The translations under genes and the position numbers were made by a program. Under the pieces are notes generated by a model that saw nothing but the letters and a program-made list of their open reading frames with translations, was not told the origin of the DNA and did no database searches. From contig JACVZY010000059.1 in the NCBI GenBank assembly GCA_014654705.1, positions 62,001 through 126,000 on the forward strand: 64,000 nucleotides of DNA, written 5' to 3'. Each line of letters starts with the position of its first letter. Position 1 is the first letter of the stretch. The DNA comes from Ignavibacteria bacterium. Lineage in GTDB: Bacteria; Bacteroidota; Ignavibacteria; Kapaibacteriales; UBA4661. This document shows, piece by piece, positions 26,345 to 34,422 of this stretch.

Positions 26345-28825
26345 ATGGTATATTCTCGACGCGAATCCCTTCGCGCCGTATGGCAACGTATCGTTGCAAT
26401 CATCACGGTCGTATTTTTTCTGACATCGGCTGCCGCGCAGCTTTCGGCACAGCCGAAAAAGGTGGTCTTACAAGCCTTCTGGTGGAATTGTAAGAATAAC
26501 AATTACAACAACGGTTGGTGGAATTATTTGGCAGACTTAGCACCACGATTGAAAGCAATGGGTATTGATGCGGTGTGGATACCCTCAGCACCAAAAGGCG
26601 CTAACGGCGGCACAGACCCGCAGGGATTTGTGTACGAAATGGGATACAGTACCTTTGACCATTATGACCTCGGCGACAAGTATCAACGCGGTACGCTCAA
26701 AACGCGCTTTGGCACCAAAGACGAGTATTTGCGCATGATTGCGGTGCTACACGCTAACGGTATAGAGGTTATTCAAGACATCGTGCTGAACCACATCGAT
26801 GGTGCAGGCTCGGCAAACGGGGCAGGCGGACAAGACCCGTATGCTATTGCTAACTTTAACGACAGTAGGACATCCGGCTACAAAAACTTCCGCTACGTCA
26901 GCTATGCTACACCCGCCACAGATGAAACGGCGAACAATTATCTTGCGCGTTCAGGTCGCTGGCACAAAAACTGGGAAAATTTCTATCCGAACCAGTTTAA
27001 TAACCAGGTGAACACGAATGATATTAACACCGTACTCTTTGGTCCCGATGTCAGCTATGAGAACAACGCCTACGGAACAAGCTCAAATGCGCTCTACAAC
27101 CCTGCACAAGCCTCGAACTATATGTACGACGGCGCTCGTAATTGGGGTGTATGGCTCAAAAAGCAAGCTGGTTTCGACGGTGTGCGCTTGGATGCTGTCA
27201 AGCACTTCCCAACGTGGCTCACCGACGCTTTTCTGAACGATTTGCAAAATAATGCAGGTTGGGCAAGCGGCACATCGAATATGTTTGCCGTCGGCGAATA
27301 TGTCGGTGGAGCTAGCCAGCTTGACACATGGTGCGCAAACGTCAGCAACCGTTCGGGTACGTTTGATTTTAGCTTGCGTGGCGCAATCTATGGCATGGTA
27401 TCCGGCGGTGGTGGTTATTACATGGCTGACATCAAAAACGCACAGCAAGTAAATCGCTCTCGTACGGTCCCGTTTGTGAATAATCACGACACCTTTCGTC
27501 CGCAAGTTGATGCAAATGGTAACTATATCGGTTGGAACACTAGTGAAGAGCTTGCTGCACACATTGATCCCTTCGATCCGCGTCTAGCGGCGGCGTATGC
27601 GATGATGTGTGCCGTGGACGGCTCACCACAGGTGTTTTTTGAAGACCTCTTCAATGTGGGTGGCACAAGTAAACGCTTCACACACCAGCCGACCAATACG
27701 ACTGATTTACCCGTCCGTGACGATATTGCTAATATCATTCGTTGTTTCAAAAAGTTCGATTTCCAATCAGCAGCCTACAAAGTCCGCACTGCAAGCAATG
27801 GTGAGTTCTTCGTACAAGGAAACAACGGCGATGCGTTGGTGATTGAGCGGAGCGCAAAGGCAATCATTGCGGCTTCAGATGCGTTTGCCACCGAGCAGCA
27901 AGTCTGGGTGAACAGTGATTTCCCTGCAGGAACGGTGCTGAAAGATTACGGTGGAAGCTATGCAGGGTTCACAACGACCGTGCAAGGCGACCAGCGTGTT
28001 CTCATCAAAATTCCGCCATGCAATGGTTCACTCACGCGCCGTGGGTACTCCATCTGGGCACCGACGAGCCAGCAAGCGAATTTTGATGCTGCCTTTGCTC
28101 CGGCAGTCCGCACAACCAGCCATGAATGGGATATGTCGAATGACCTCGGAGACAGCCACCCCAGTTCACTCAAGCAGGGCGGCGCTCTTCCGGCAAATTC
28201 TACTTCTCCGCGTACCGTTGGACGCATCTATAATCAAGGTGGTAAATCAATTACGCTCAACACCTATCCGACCAATTTGACGCAGAGTTTGACGGTGTAT
28301 ATCAACAACAGTGCCGGTACGCAAGTTTCCAGCAAAAACGGCACCGGCAATCAAACGCTGACCTATACGCCCACAAACTCCGGTTGGTATACCATTCGTA
28401 TCAAAAATGCCAGTACAACTAATCCCGCACAGCGTGTGGTAGTGAAAGCTACGTACACGAGCGTACAGACTGCCGCTGCCGGTACTACCCCGCCACCGGC
28501 TCCGGAAGCACCACAGCAGGATGAGGACTTTACGATTGCCCAAGAGGTGAGCGTAGAGAACTTCAATACCTCATTTAGCGGTATTATGCCGAATCCCGTT
28601 GCGAACACAGCATCCGTGAATTTCTCAATTGGCGACGATATGCCGGTCAAAATCACGATGGTAAACGCTATGGGACAAACCGTGATGACAATAACCGACA
28701 CGCAGCTTTCGGCGGGTGAGTACTCACTGCCTGTAGATGCAAGCGCACTTTCTTCCGGTGTATATGTGGTTCACATTCAACTCCCCAATCGCCGTTTTGT
28801 TCAAAAAATGGTCGTTGCCAGGTAA
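26345..28825 (+). CDS. Secreted alpha-amylase (GH13) with T9SS sorting domain
   Basis: This enzyme hydrolyses alpha-1,4-glucans outside the cell. From the ATG at 26345 it has 826 residues: a signal peptide (IVAIITVVFFLTSAAAQLSA), a GH13 TIM barrel and C-terminal accessory parts. Catalytic residues are the nucleophile Asp283 in GVRLDAVKHF, the acid/base Glu318 in AVGEYVGG and Asp382 in VNNHDTFR; DIVLNHIDGAG is conserved region I. After the barrel a beta-rich stretch (about 620-710) and a Pro-rich linker (GTTPPPAPEAPQQDEDF) lead to residues about 740-826, PNPVANTASVNFSI to RRFVQKMVVAR, a typical type A sorting domain of the type IX secretion system. The frame is open to 26162, but only the 26345 start places a signal peptide at the N-terminus. 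Confidence 0.93.
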   Translation: MVYSRRESLRAVWQRIVAIITVVFFLTSAAAQLSAQPKKVVLQAFWWNCKNNNYNNGWWNYLADLAPRLKAMGIDAVWIPSAPKGANGGTDPQGFVYEMGYSTFDHYDLGDKYQRGTLKTRFGTKDEYLRMIAVLHANGIEVIQDIVLNHIDGAGSANGAGGQDPYAIANFNDSRTSGYKNFRYVSYATPATDETANNYLARSGRWHKNWENFYPNQFNNQVNTNDINTVLFGPDVSYENNAYGTSSNALYNPAQASNYMYDGARNWGVWLKKQAGFDGVRLDAVKHFPTWLTDAFLNDLQNNAGWASGTSNMFAVGEYVGGASQLDTWCANVSNRSGTFDFSLRGAIYGMVSGGGGYYMADIKNAQQVNRSRTVPFVNNHDTFRPQVDANGNYIGWNTSEELAAHIDPFDPRLAAAYAMMCAVDGSPQVFFEDLFNVGGTSKRFTHQPTNTTDLPVRDDIANIIRCFKKFDFQSAAYKVRTASNGEFFVQGNNGDALVIERSAKAIIAASDAFATEQQVWVNSDFPAGTVLKDYGGSYAGFTTTVQGDQRVLIKIPPCNGSLTRRGYSIWAPTSQQANFDAAFAPAVRTTSHEWDMSNDLGDSHPSSLKQGGALPANSTSPRTVGRIYNQGGKSITLNTYPTNLTQSLTVYINNSAGTQVSSKNGTGNQTLTYTPTNSGWYTIRIKNASTTNPAQRVVVKATYTSVQTAAAGTTPPPAPEAPQQDEDFTIAQEVSVENFNTSFSGIMPNPVANTASVNFSIGDDMPVKITMVNAMGQTVMTITDTQLSAGEYSLPVDASALSSGVYVVHIQLPNRRFVQKMVVAR

Positions 28826-28845
28826 GAACGTGAAAAGTATTTTTC

Positions 28846-28885
28846 TCCCCGATGTGCCGTTTGAAGCAGTGCGTCGGGGATTTTT
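28846..28885 (+). terminator. Terminator of the amylase gene
   Basis: TCCCCGA (28846-28852) pairs with TCGGGGA (28874-28880), followed by TTTTT. The loop is 21 bases. Confidence 0.7.
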
Positions 28886-28970
28886 GTTCAGAGCGCTACC
28901 ATTTTATTGCAAAAATCAGTATCTTCTTGTCCATGCCTCTTGGCACATTGTTGAACATCAATTAAAAATA

Positions 28971-30236
28971 ATGACTTCCACTCCGACCATTTTTATCCCT
29001 CGTCTTGAAGCCGTCAAAGCTGCCGAACTCGCTATGCGTGGCGTGGCACGGCAGACGCCGCTTGAGCAAAATGCGAATCTTTCCGAAGAGTTTAGCGCAA
29101 ATATCTTTTTGAAACGCGAAGATTTACAAATTGTGCGCTCCTACAAGATTCGTGGGGCGTACAACAAGATTTCAAGCCTTTCGCAGGATGAACTGGCGCG
29201 AGGCGTGGTCTGCGCTTCGGCGGGTAATCACGCGCAAGGTGTGGCGTTTTCGTGTCAAAAATTACGGATTCATGGTAAAATTTTTATGCCCGCACCAACA
29301 CCGAATCAAAAAGTACGACAAGTGAAAATGTTCGGTAAGGAATTCGTCGAAGTGGTGTTGACGGGCGATACCTTTGACGATGCCTACAAAGAAGCGCTTG
29401 CGGACTGCACCCACAACGGCAAGACCTTTATCCATCCCTTCGACGACCCGAAAGTAATAGAAGGGCAGGCAACAGTAGGATTGGAAATCCTTGACGATAC
29501 GGAAGAGCAAATTGACTATGTGTTTATGCCGATTGGCGGTGGCGGCTTGTCTGCGGGCGTGTCAAGCGTCTTCAAGACACTCAGCCCCCGCACGAAGCTG
29601 ATAGGTGTGGAGCCACTCGGTGCACCTGCCATGCACACATCGCTGAAAAACGGCGTGAACACAACGCTAGAGAAAATTGATAAATTTGTGGATGGAGCAG
29701 CCGTGAAGCGCGTAGGTGATTTGACGCTTGCTATCTGCAAAGAATTTTTAGATGATGTTGTGCTGGTGCCGGAAGGACAAGTCTGTGGGCGAATTCTGCG
29801 GCTGTACAATGAAGAAGCAATCGTTGTCGAACCCGCCGGGGCGCTTTCTATTGCGGCATTGGAGCATTATCGGGAGGAAATACGGGGTAAAAATATAGTG
29901 TGTATTGTCAGTGGCAGCAACAACGACATTACACGCACCGAAGAAATCAAAGAGCGCTCCATGCTCTACGAAGGGCTTAAACACTACTTCATTGTCCGCT
30001 TCCCACAGCGAGCCGGTGCGCTCAGAGAATTTTTGTCTGAGGTGCTGGGACCAACCGATGACATTGCGTATTTTCAGTATTCCAAGAAAACCAGTCGTGA
30101 AAGGGGTCCGGCGGTGGTGGGATTGGAACTGCAACGGCGTGAGGATTTCGATTCGCTTTTGGAGCGCATGAAAGCACGAAACATCACCTATGAGTATTTG
30201 AACGACCGACCTGATTTATTGCAGTATGTGGTCTGA
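28971..30236 (+). CDS. ilvA: Threonine dehydratase (biosynthetic type)
   Basis: IlvA deaminates threonine to 2-oxobutanoate for isoleucine synthesis. From the ATG at 28971 it has 421 residues, the length of the short Bacillus-type enzyme. The PLP lysine is Lys59 in RSYKIRGAYNK, preceded by FLKREDLQIV. The phosphate-binding glycine loop is PIGGGGLSAGVSS, and SAGNHAQGVAFSCQK and EPAGALSIAALEHY are conserved. The C-terminal part (about residues 330-421, KHYFIVRFPQRAGALREFLS) is one ACT-like regulatory domain, so isoleucine feedback is likely. A longer frame to 28737 overlaps the amylase and is rejected. It lies near leuA but with the amylase between them. Confidence 0.95.
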   Translation: MTSTPTIFIPRLEAVKAAELAMRGVARQTPLEQNANLSEEFSANIFLKREDLQIVRSYKIRGAYNKISSLSQDELARGVVCASAGNHAQGVAFSCQKLRIHGKIFMPAPTPNQKVRQVKMFGKEFVEVVLTGDTFDDAYKEALADCTHNGKTFIHPFDDPKVIEGQATVGLEILDDTEEQIDYVFMPIGGGGLSAGVSSVFKTLSPRTKLIGVEPLGAPAMHTSLKNGVNTTLEKIDKFVDGAAVKRVGDLTLAICKEFLDDVVLVPEGQVCGRILRLYNEEAIVVEPAGALSIAALEHYREEIRGKNIVCIVSGSNNDITRTEEIKERSMLYEGLKHYFIVRFPQRAGALREFLSEVLGPTDDIAYFQYSKKTSRERGPAVVGLELQRREDFDSLLERMKARNITYEYLNDRPDLLQYVV

Positions 30237-30259
30237 GGAGACTATTTGAATTCAGGCTC

Positions 30260-31423
30260 TTAGACAAGCAGGGCATACAGTAATATCGCTCCAAGCGAAA
30301 AGCGAATACCCTTGCGAATAGGATGGGAGTGGCGTTGATAATAGTCGAGAATGTACGCACTGACAAGAGTAAACGCAACAACCGCAAGTGCGACCAATGC
30401 ACCTTCTGCAAGCGTCATCGAACGGTAGGTAACCCCACGGGCAAGCCCACCAAACCATGGTGTACCAAAGAGTAAAATAAGATGCGCCGTGTAAATGTAG
30501 AGCGATTTTTTGCCCAAGCGAGAGTAGTATTCCTCGAAGCGACGAGTGAAGCGGTAGAGATAGGTGAGTACGCCCATAAACACAAGGACACAGCCAATAC
30601 GAATGAGAGCAAAGTGAGGGCTGGTCAGATAGTAGTCGTGCTGCGGATAGAGCGTCATCGGAAAATATGTGCCGATAAACCCAAAGAGAAGGCATAATGC
30701 GCCAACTCCAAAAGCATAGACCGGGAAACGACGCTCACGCTCATTGGCAGGAATTTCTGCAAGAAGCGTTCCCACGCCTACGCCAACAAACATATATGCA
30801 GCAAAAGGCAAAAGCGTGAAGAGCGAACCATGCTTGAATGAGAAATATGCACCCAGCCATTCAGGCATAAACGCAAACCAATTTATCGTGTCGGCAATAG
30901 GCGCGAAGGCAAGAATACCAGCAGCAATCATCAGCGAGGCGATTGCAAACGTGCGGTTATTGGTCGTGGCTTTCATTAGCAGCATCGTTGCAATAAGCGT
31001 GACACCGGAGACGTGCAGAATATTGGTCTGGAAGAACGCACGCCAGCCGTCAGCCGGAACAAACGGCAAATCAAAAATGCGATTTGCCGGAAAAACTAGC
31101 AAATAGGCAATCGCAATGAGCATCAACCCCCACTCAATACGCTTTCGGAAGACATCGAAGGCGATGGAGCCATAGGCGTCACGCTTGGTGGCGAAGACTT
31201 GGACAGCACCGGAAATCATCAAGAACGTTGGTGCAGTCAAGCCACGCAGAAAATGCCAGATGTTCCACGGAAAATCAGCAAGATTGAGGTATTGCGCGGA
31301 CACCATTGCATCCAGCGTATGTCCCTGCATCATCATTATCATCGCCACGAGACGAACAAGGTCAAGAATATAAAAGCGCTGCGGCTTTACGGCGGAGGGA
31401 TTTGCTATTTCTGCGGTTGACAT
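30260..31423 (-). CDS. Membrane acyltransferase, DUF1624/HGSNAT-like
   Basis: From the ATG at 31423 this 387-residue protein has about ten hydrophobic segments. The N-terminal signature RFYILDLVRLVAMIMMMQGH followed by WHFLRGLTAPTFLMISGAVQ is the pattern of the heparan-alpha-glucosaminide N-acetyltransferase catalytic (DUF1624) family and of the wider acyltransferase-3 group. The His after MMMQ is the likely acetyl-transfer residue. The substrate is probably a cell-surface sugar, but nothing around it shows which. A 36-residue upstream extension has no family character. It converges on ilvA (23 bp between the stops) and diverges from the histidine kinase. Confidence 0.85.
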   Translation of the reverse strand: MSTAEIANPSAVKPQRFYILDLVRLVAMIMMMQGHTLDAMVSAQYLNLADFPWNIWHFLRGLTAPTFLMISGAVQVFATKRDAYGSIAFDVFRKRIEWGLMLIAIAYLLVFPANRIFDLPFVPADGWRAFFQTNILHVSGVTLIATMLLMKATTNNRTFAIASLMIAAGILAFAPIADTINWFAFMPEWLGAYFSFKHGSLFTLLPFAAYMFVGVGVGTLLAEIPANERERRFPVYAFGVGALCLLFGFIGTYFPMTLYPQHDYYLTSPHFALIRIGCVLVFMGVLTYLYRFTRRFEEYYSRLGKKSLYIYTAHLILLFGTPWFGGLARGVTYRSMTLAEGALVALAVVAFTLVSAYILDYYQRHSHPIRKGIRFSLGAILLYALLV

Positions 31424-31496
31424 TGGGAAGATTATGCGTACCAAAAAGTGGTAAAAAGAGTGAAGGCTTACGATGCGTGCAGAGCATTTTGTAGAA

Positions 31497-31524
31497 CACA
31501 CAAAATTATGCCAAATTTTGTGTG
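31497..31524. promoter_or_regulatory. 11-bp perfect inverted repeat in a divergent promoter region
   Basis: CACACAAAATT (31497-31507), spacer ATGCCA, AATTTTGTGTG (31514-31524). It lies 74 bp before the acyltransferase start within a 364-bp divergent region in which I see no gene. No T-run is present, so an operator is more likely than a terminator. Confidence 0.5.
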
Positions 31525-31787
31525 CGTTCAATGTATAAATGGTTAATTTTTATTCATTTTCGATGTCTCTGTGGTGAAAATTATGAACAGCAACAAAATC
31601 AACGAAACGCTAACGTATGACAAGCTCAAGTCCCTGTTTTCCGTTTCGAGACAAAATCATCGTTTGTTTAATCGCAAATTAAGTGCTAGATTCAGGTTTG
31701 CTAGAAAAACGGCAATAAACTCTTCCCCACTCAAGCATCGGTGAAGTACACGACGCACCAGACAAGGCTTCCGAAGGTTAACAGGCT

Positions 31788-33680
31788 ATGGCAAAGAAAA
31801 CATCATTGCCCGCTACAACTGAACAAGTGCTATCGGATACATTCCGGCAGCCAGGCGCTTTCACTGAGAATTCTCTTGAAAGTGCCAGTGAGCGCATTGC
31901 TCAGTTGGAACAGCGCCTAGCTGAAGAAACAAATCATAGGCTGGATATAGAGTCGCGCCTTCATCGCACCACGCAAGAATTTGAGTACCTTTTGCGCCAA
32001 CGCACCGAGCTTTTACAAGAGCTTGTAATGCAGTTGCAAGCCGAAATAGGTCAGCGTGATGGGGTCGAGCATCAGCTCCGCAAGCGGACAGACGTGATGC
32101 ACGATTTTATCAAGCAACTGGAGCGAGAGATGGAAGACCGCCGCTCGGTAGAGTCCAGTCTCCGTCGAAGTGAGGAGCGGTTTCGCAATGTTATTGAGAA
32201 GTCGCCGGTCGGGATTTGTATTACAAATCAGCAAAGTCTCTTTGAGTACGTAAACCCAGCCTATTGCGCCTTATTCGGCTACGATGCAAAAGAATTACAG
32301 GGTAAACCGTTTTCAATGCTCTTTAGCACCGAAGAGCTGCCACAAGTAGAATCGCTCTACCGTCGTATCTTCAGTGGTCAGGCGGAGATGCGGGGTGAAC
32401 GGACGCTGCTGACCAAATCCGGTCAGCCGATTACCGTGCTTACGGATTCCGTTCACAGCACCAACGACAGTGCGTCCAATGAAGATGACGGTAAAAAACT
32501 CATCGTTTTTGTGCTGGACATCACACGCCGCAAGCAAGCAGAAGATATGCTCCGGCGAGCAAAAGTTATCATTGACAAAAGCCCGGCTGTTATTTATCAG
32601 TTCTCTCTCAAGCCGAGTTTTCCGTTAGAATTTGTTAGTGAAAATATCAACCAATTTGGATTTACGGCTCAAGACTTTACATCGGGCGCAATTTCATTTT
32701 TGCACCATGTTCACCAAGCCGACCGCGATAAGGTTTTCGATAGTTTCCGGCACCTTTCCAAGACAAAATCAGACCACCTGCGCCGCGAATATCGCTTGAT
32801 TACGCCCAAAGGTCGTACTTGCTGGGTGGAAGACAGTCTTATGGCAGTTCGTGATGCTGATGGCGTTGTGATTGGCTATCAGGGTGTTCTCTTGGACATA
32901 GACGAGCGCCGCCGCGCCGAAGAGGAAATGAACAAGGCACTTTTGAAAGAAAAAGAGCTTATCGAACTCAAAACCCGCTTCGTTACCATTGCATCGCACG
33001 AATTTCGCACGCCGCTAACGTCCATTCTTCTTTCGGTCGGTATTTTGCGAGATTTTGCACACGTTATCAACGAAGAGGAGCGTTTGGAAAGCCTTGGACG
33101 CATCAGCAACGGAGTGCACCATATGACGGGACTTCTGGACAATTTGCTGATGTTTGGACGGGCAGCAGCCGGAGAGATTCGCCCTAAGCGCTCTTCCATG
33201 AAGATTCGCTCATGGTGCGCAGACTTCGCTGCCAACGTGCAGGAACGCTACGGGCAAAAACACACCTTGCTCTACGCGCCACCGGTACGCGAACAAGACT
33301 ATATTGTGGATGAAGGAATGATGCGTCAAATCCTTGACCATCTGCTTTCCAATGCCGATAAGTACTCACCCGACGGCTCGCCGGTCTATTTTAATGTCAA
33401 TCTGAACGACGAACAAATCGTATTCAATATACAAGATAGCGGCATCGGGATTCCGCATGACGACTTGCCACGCATCTTCGAGCCGTTTCATCGCGGAACA
33501 AATATCGGCAATATCGGCGGTACGGGTATGGGGTTGGCAATTGTACAAAAAATGGTCGAATATCTGAACGGGACTATTTCGGTGCAGAGCGACCTAGGCA
33601 AAGGTACAACCTTTACAGTCACGTTACCCCTTGCCTCGCCGTTTGAGCAAGATTCTCATCTTATACACGATGTATCGTAA
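31788..33680 (+). CDS. Soluble PAS-domain sensor histidine kinase
   Basis: The 630-residue kinase has no membrane segment. Residues about 25-115 are a Glu/Gln/Arg-rich coiled coil (SERIAQLEQRLAEETNHRLD). Two PAS domains follow: one near 120-250 (FRNVIEKSPVGICITNQQSL) and one near 255-375 with a PAC motif (GRTCWVEDSLMAVRDADGVV). The HisKA domain has the phospho-acceptor His404 in IASHEFRTPLTSIL. The ATPase domain near 505-625 has the N box LLSNADKYSPDG, the G1 box DSGIGIPHDDL and G2 GGTGMGLAIVQ. A response regulator gene follows 149 bp downstream on the same strand and is the natural partner. The signal sensed must be cytoplasmic; no PAS ligand can be named. Confidence 0.94.
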   Translation: MAKKTSLPATTEQVLSDTFRQPGAFTENSLESASERIAQLEQRLAEETNHRLDIESRLHRTTQEFEYLLRQRTELLQELVMQLQAEIGQRDGVEHQLRKRTDVMHDFIKQLEREMEDRRSVESSLRRSEERFRNVIEKSPVGICITNQQSLFEYVNPAYCALFGYDAKELQGKPFSMLFSTEELPQVESLYRRIFSGQAEMRGERTLLTKSGQPITVLTDSVHSTNDSASNEDDGKKLIVFVLDITRRKQAEDMLRRAKVIIDKSPAVIYQFSLKPSFPLEFVSENINQFGFTAQDFTSGAISFLHHVHQADRDKVFDSFRHLSKTKSDHLRREYRLITPKGRTCWVEDSLMAVRDADGVVIGYQGVLLDIDERRRAEEEMNKALLKEKELIELKTRFVTIASHEFRTPLTSILLSVGILRDFAHVINEEERLESLGRISNGVHHMTGLLDNLLMFGRAAAGEIRPKRSSMKIRSWCADFAANVQERYGQKHTLLYAPPVREQDYIVDEGMMRQILDHLLSNADKYSPDGSPVYFNVNLNDEQIVFNIQDSGIGIPHDDLPRIFEPFHRGTNIGNIGGTGMGLAIVQKMVEYLNGTISVQSDLGKGTTFTVTLPLASPFEQDSHLIHDVS

Positions 33681-33829
33681 GGATAATCTTCGGACGAGAA
33701 TCTGTCCAAATTTCAAATAATCGTAAATAAATCTCATTTCTTGACAAAAGTGTGCAGTATTCGTTTGCACAGATACCCAATGACTGTTAATTTTACGTGT
33801 TTCCTCATTATGTTTCATTTCACAGCGCT

Positions 33830-34201
33830 ATGAAAAAAATCCTTGTTATTGAAGATGACGAATCAATTCGCCGCAGTGTCGGAATGATGCTGCGTATATC
33901 TGGCTTTGAAGCATTCTACGCAGAGAACGGCTCGATTGGCTTGCAAATGGCGACCCAGAGTATGCCGGATGTCATTATTTGCGATATTGCTATGCCTGTT
34001 TTGGATGGCTACGGCTTCATCCAGGAACTACGCAAGAATGCAGCGACAGCGAAGATTCCGGTAATTTTCCTCACGGCGAAAGCATCGGAAGAGGACGTTG
34101 CGAAGGGCAAAGCGCTCGGTGCGAATGCGTATCTGACGAAACCAATCTGGCCAGCTGACCTGCTCAAAATTGTGCAAGAGCAGCTTGGGCAGCAAGCGTA
34201 A
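33830..34201 (+). CDS. Single-domain response regulator (CheY-like)
   Basis: From the ATG at 33830 this is a 123-residue receiver domain with nothing attached. It has the acidic pocket EDD (residues 8-10), the phospho-acceptor Asp52 in IICDIAMPVLDG, the Thr/Ser position in PVIFLTAKA and the conserved Lys in AYLTKPIWPADLL. With no output domain it must act through protein contacts, for example in a phosphorelay, or feed back on the kinase. An 11-residue upstream extension (to 33797) is rejected because receivers start at MKKILVIEDD. It probably shares a transcript with the kinase and ends at a 10-bp hairpin. Confidence 0.93.
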   Translation: MKKILVIEDDESIRRSVGMMLRISGFEAFYAENGSIGLQMATQSMPDVIICDIAMPVLDGYGFIQELRKNAATAKIPVIFLTAKASEEDVAKGKALGANAYLTKPIWPADLLKIVQEQLGQQA

Positions 34202-34236
34202 AAAGCCTGAATCAAAGACAAAATCTACTCTGCTTA

Positions 34237-34273
34237 GGCAAGCGTTTCATATTGATATAGTGGAACGCTTGCC
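34237..34273 (+). terminator. Hairpin after the response regulator
   Basis: GGCAAGCGTT (34237-34246) pairs perfectly with AACGCTTGCC (34264-34273), with two extra pairs inside. No T-run follows, so termination is not certain. Confidence 0.55.
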
Positions 34274-34422
34274 GCGCTATCACAAACTCTGCATTGACTT
34301 CTTTTTTCGTTATCTTCCTGCGTTCAAATAGTTGATATGCAAACGGTTGATACCGAGCGATTAAAAAAACTGGCTTTAACCCAATAGATTTATTTCACTT
34401 CATCCAGACAACGAGGTTTTCA

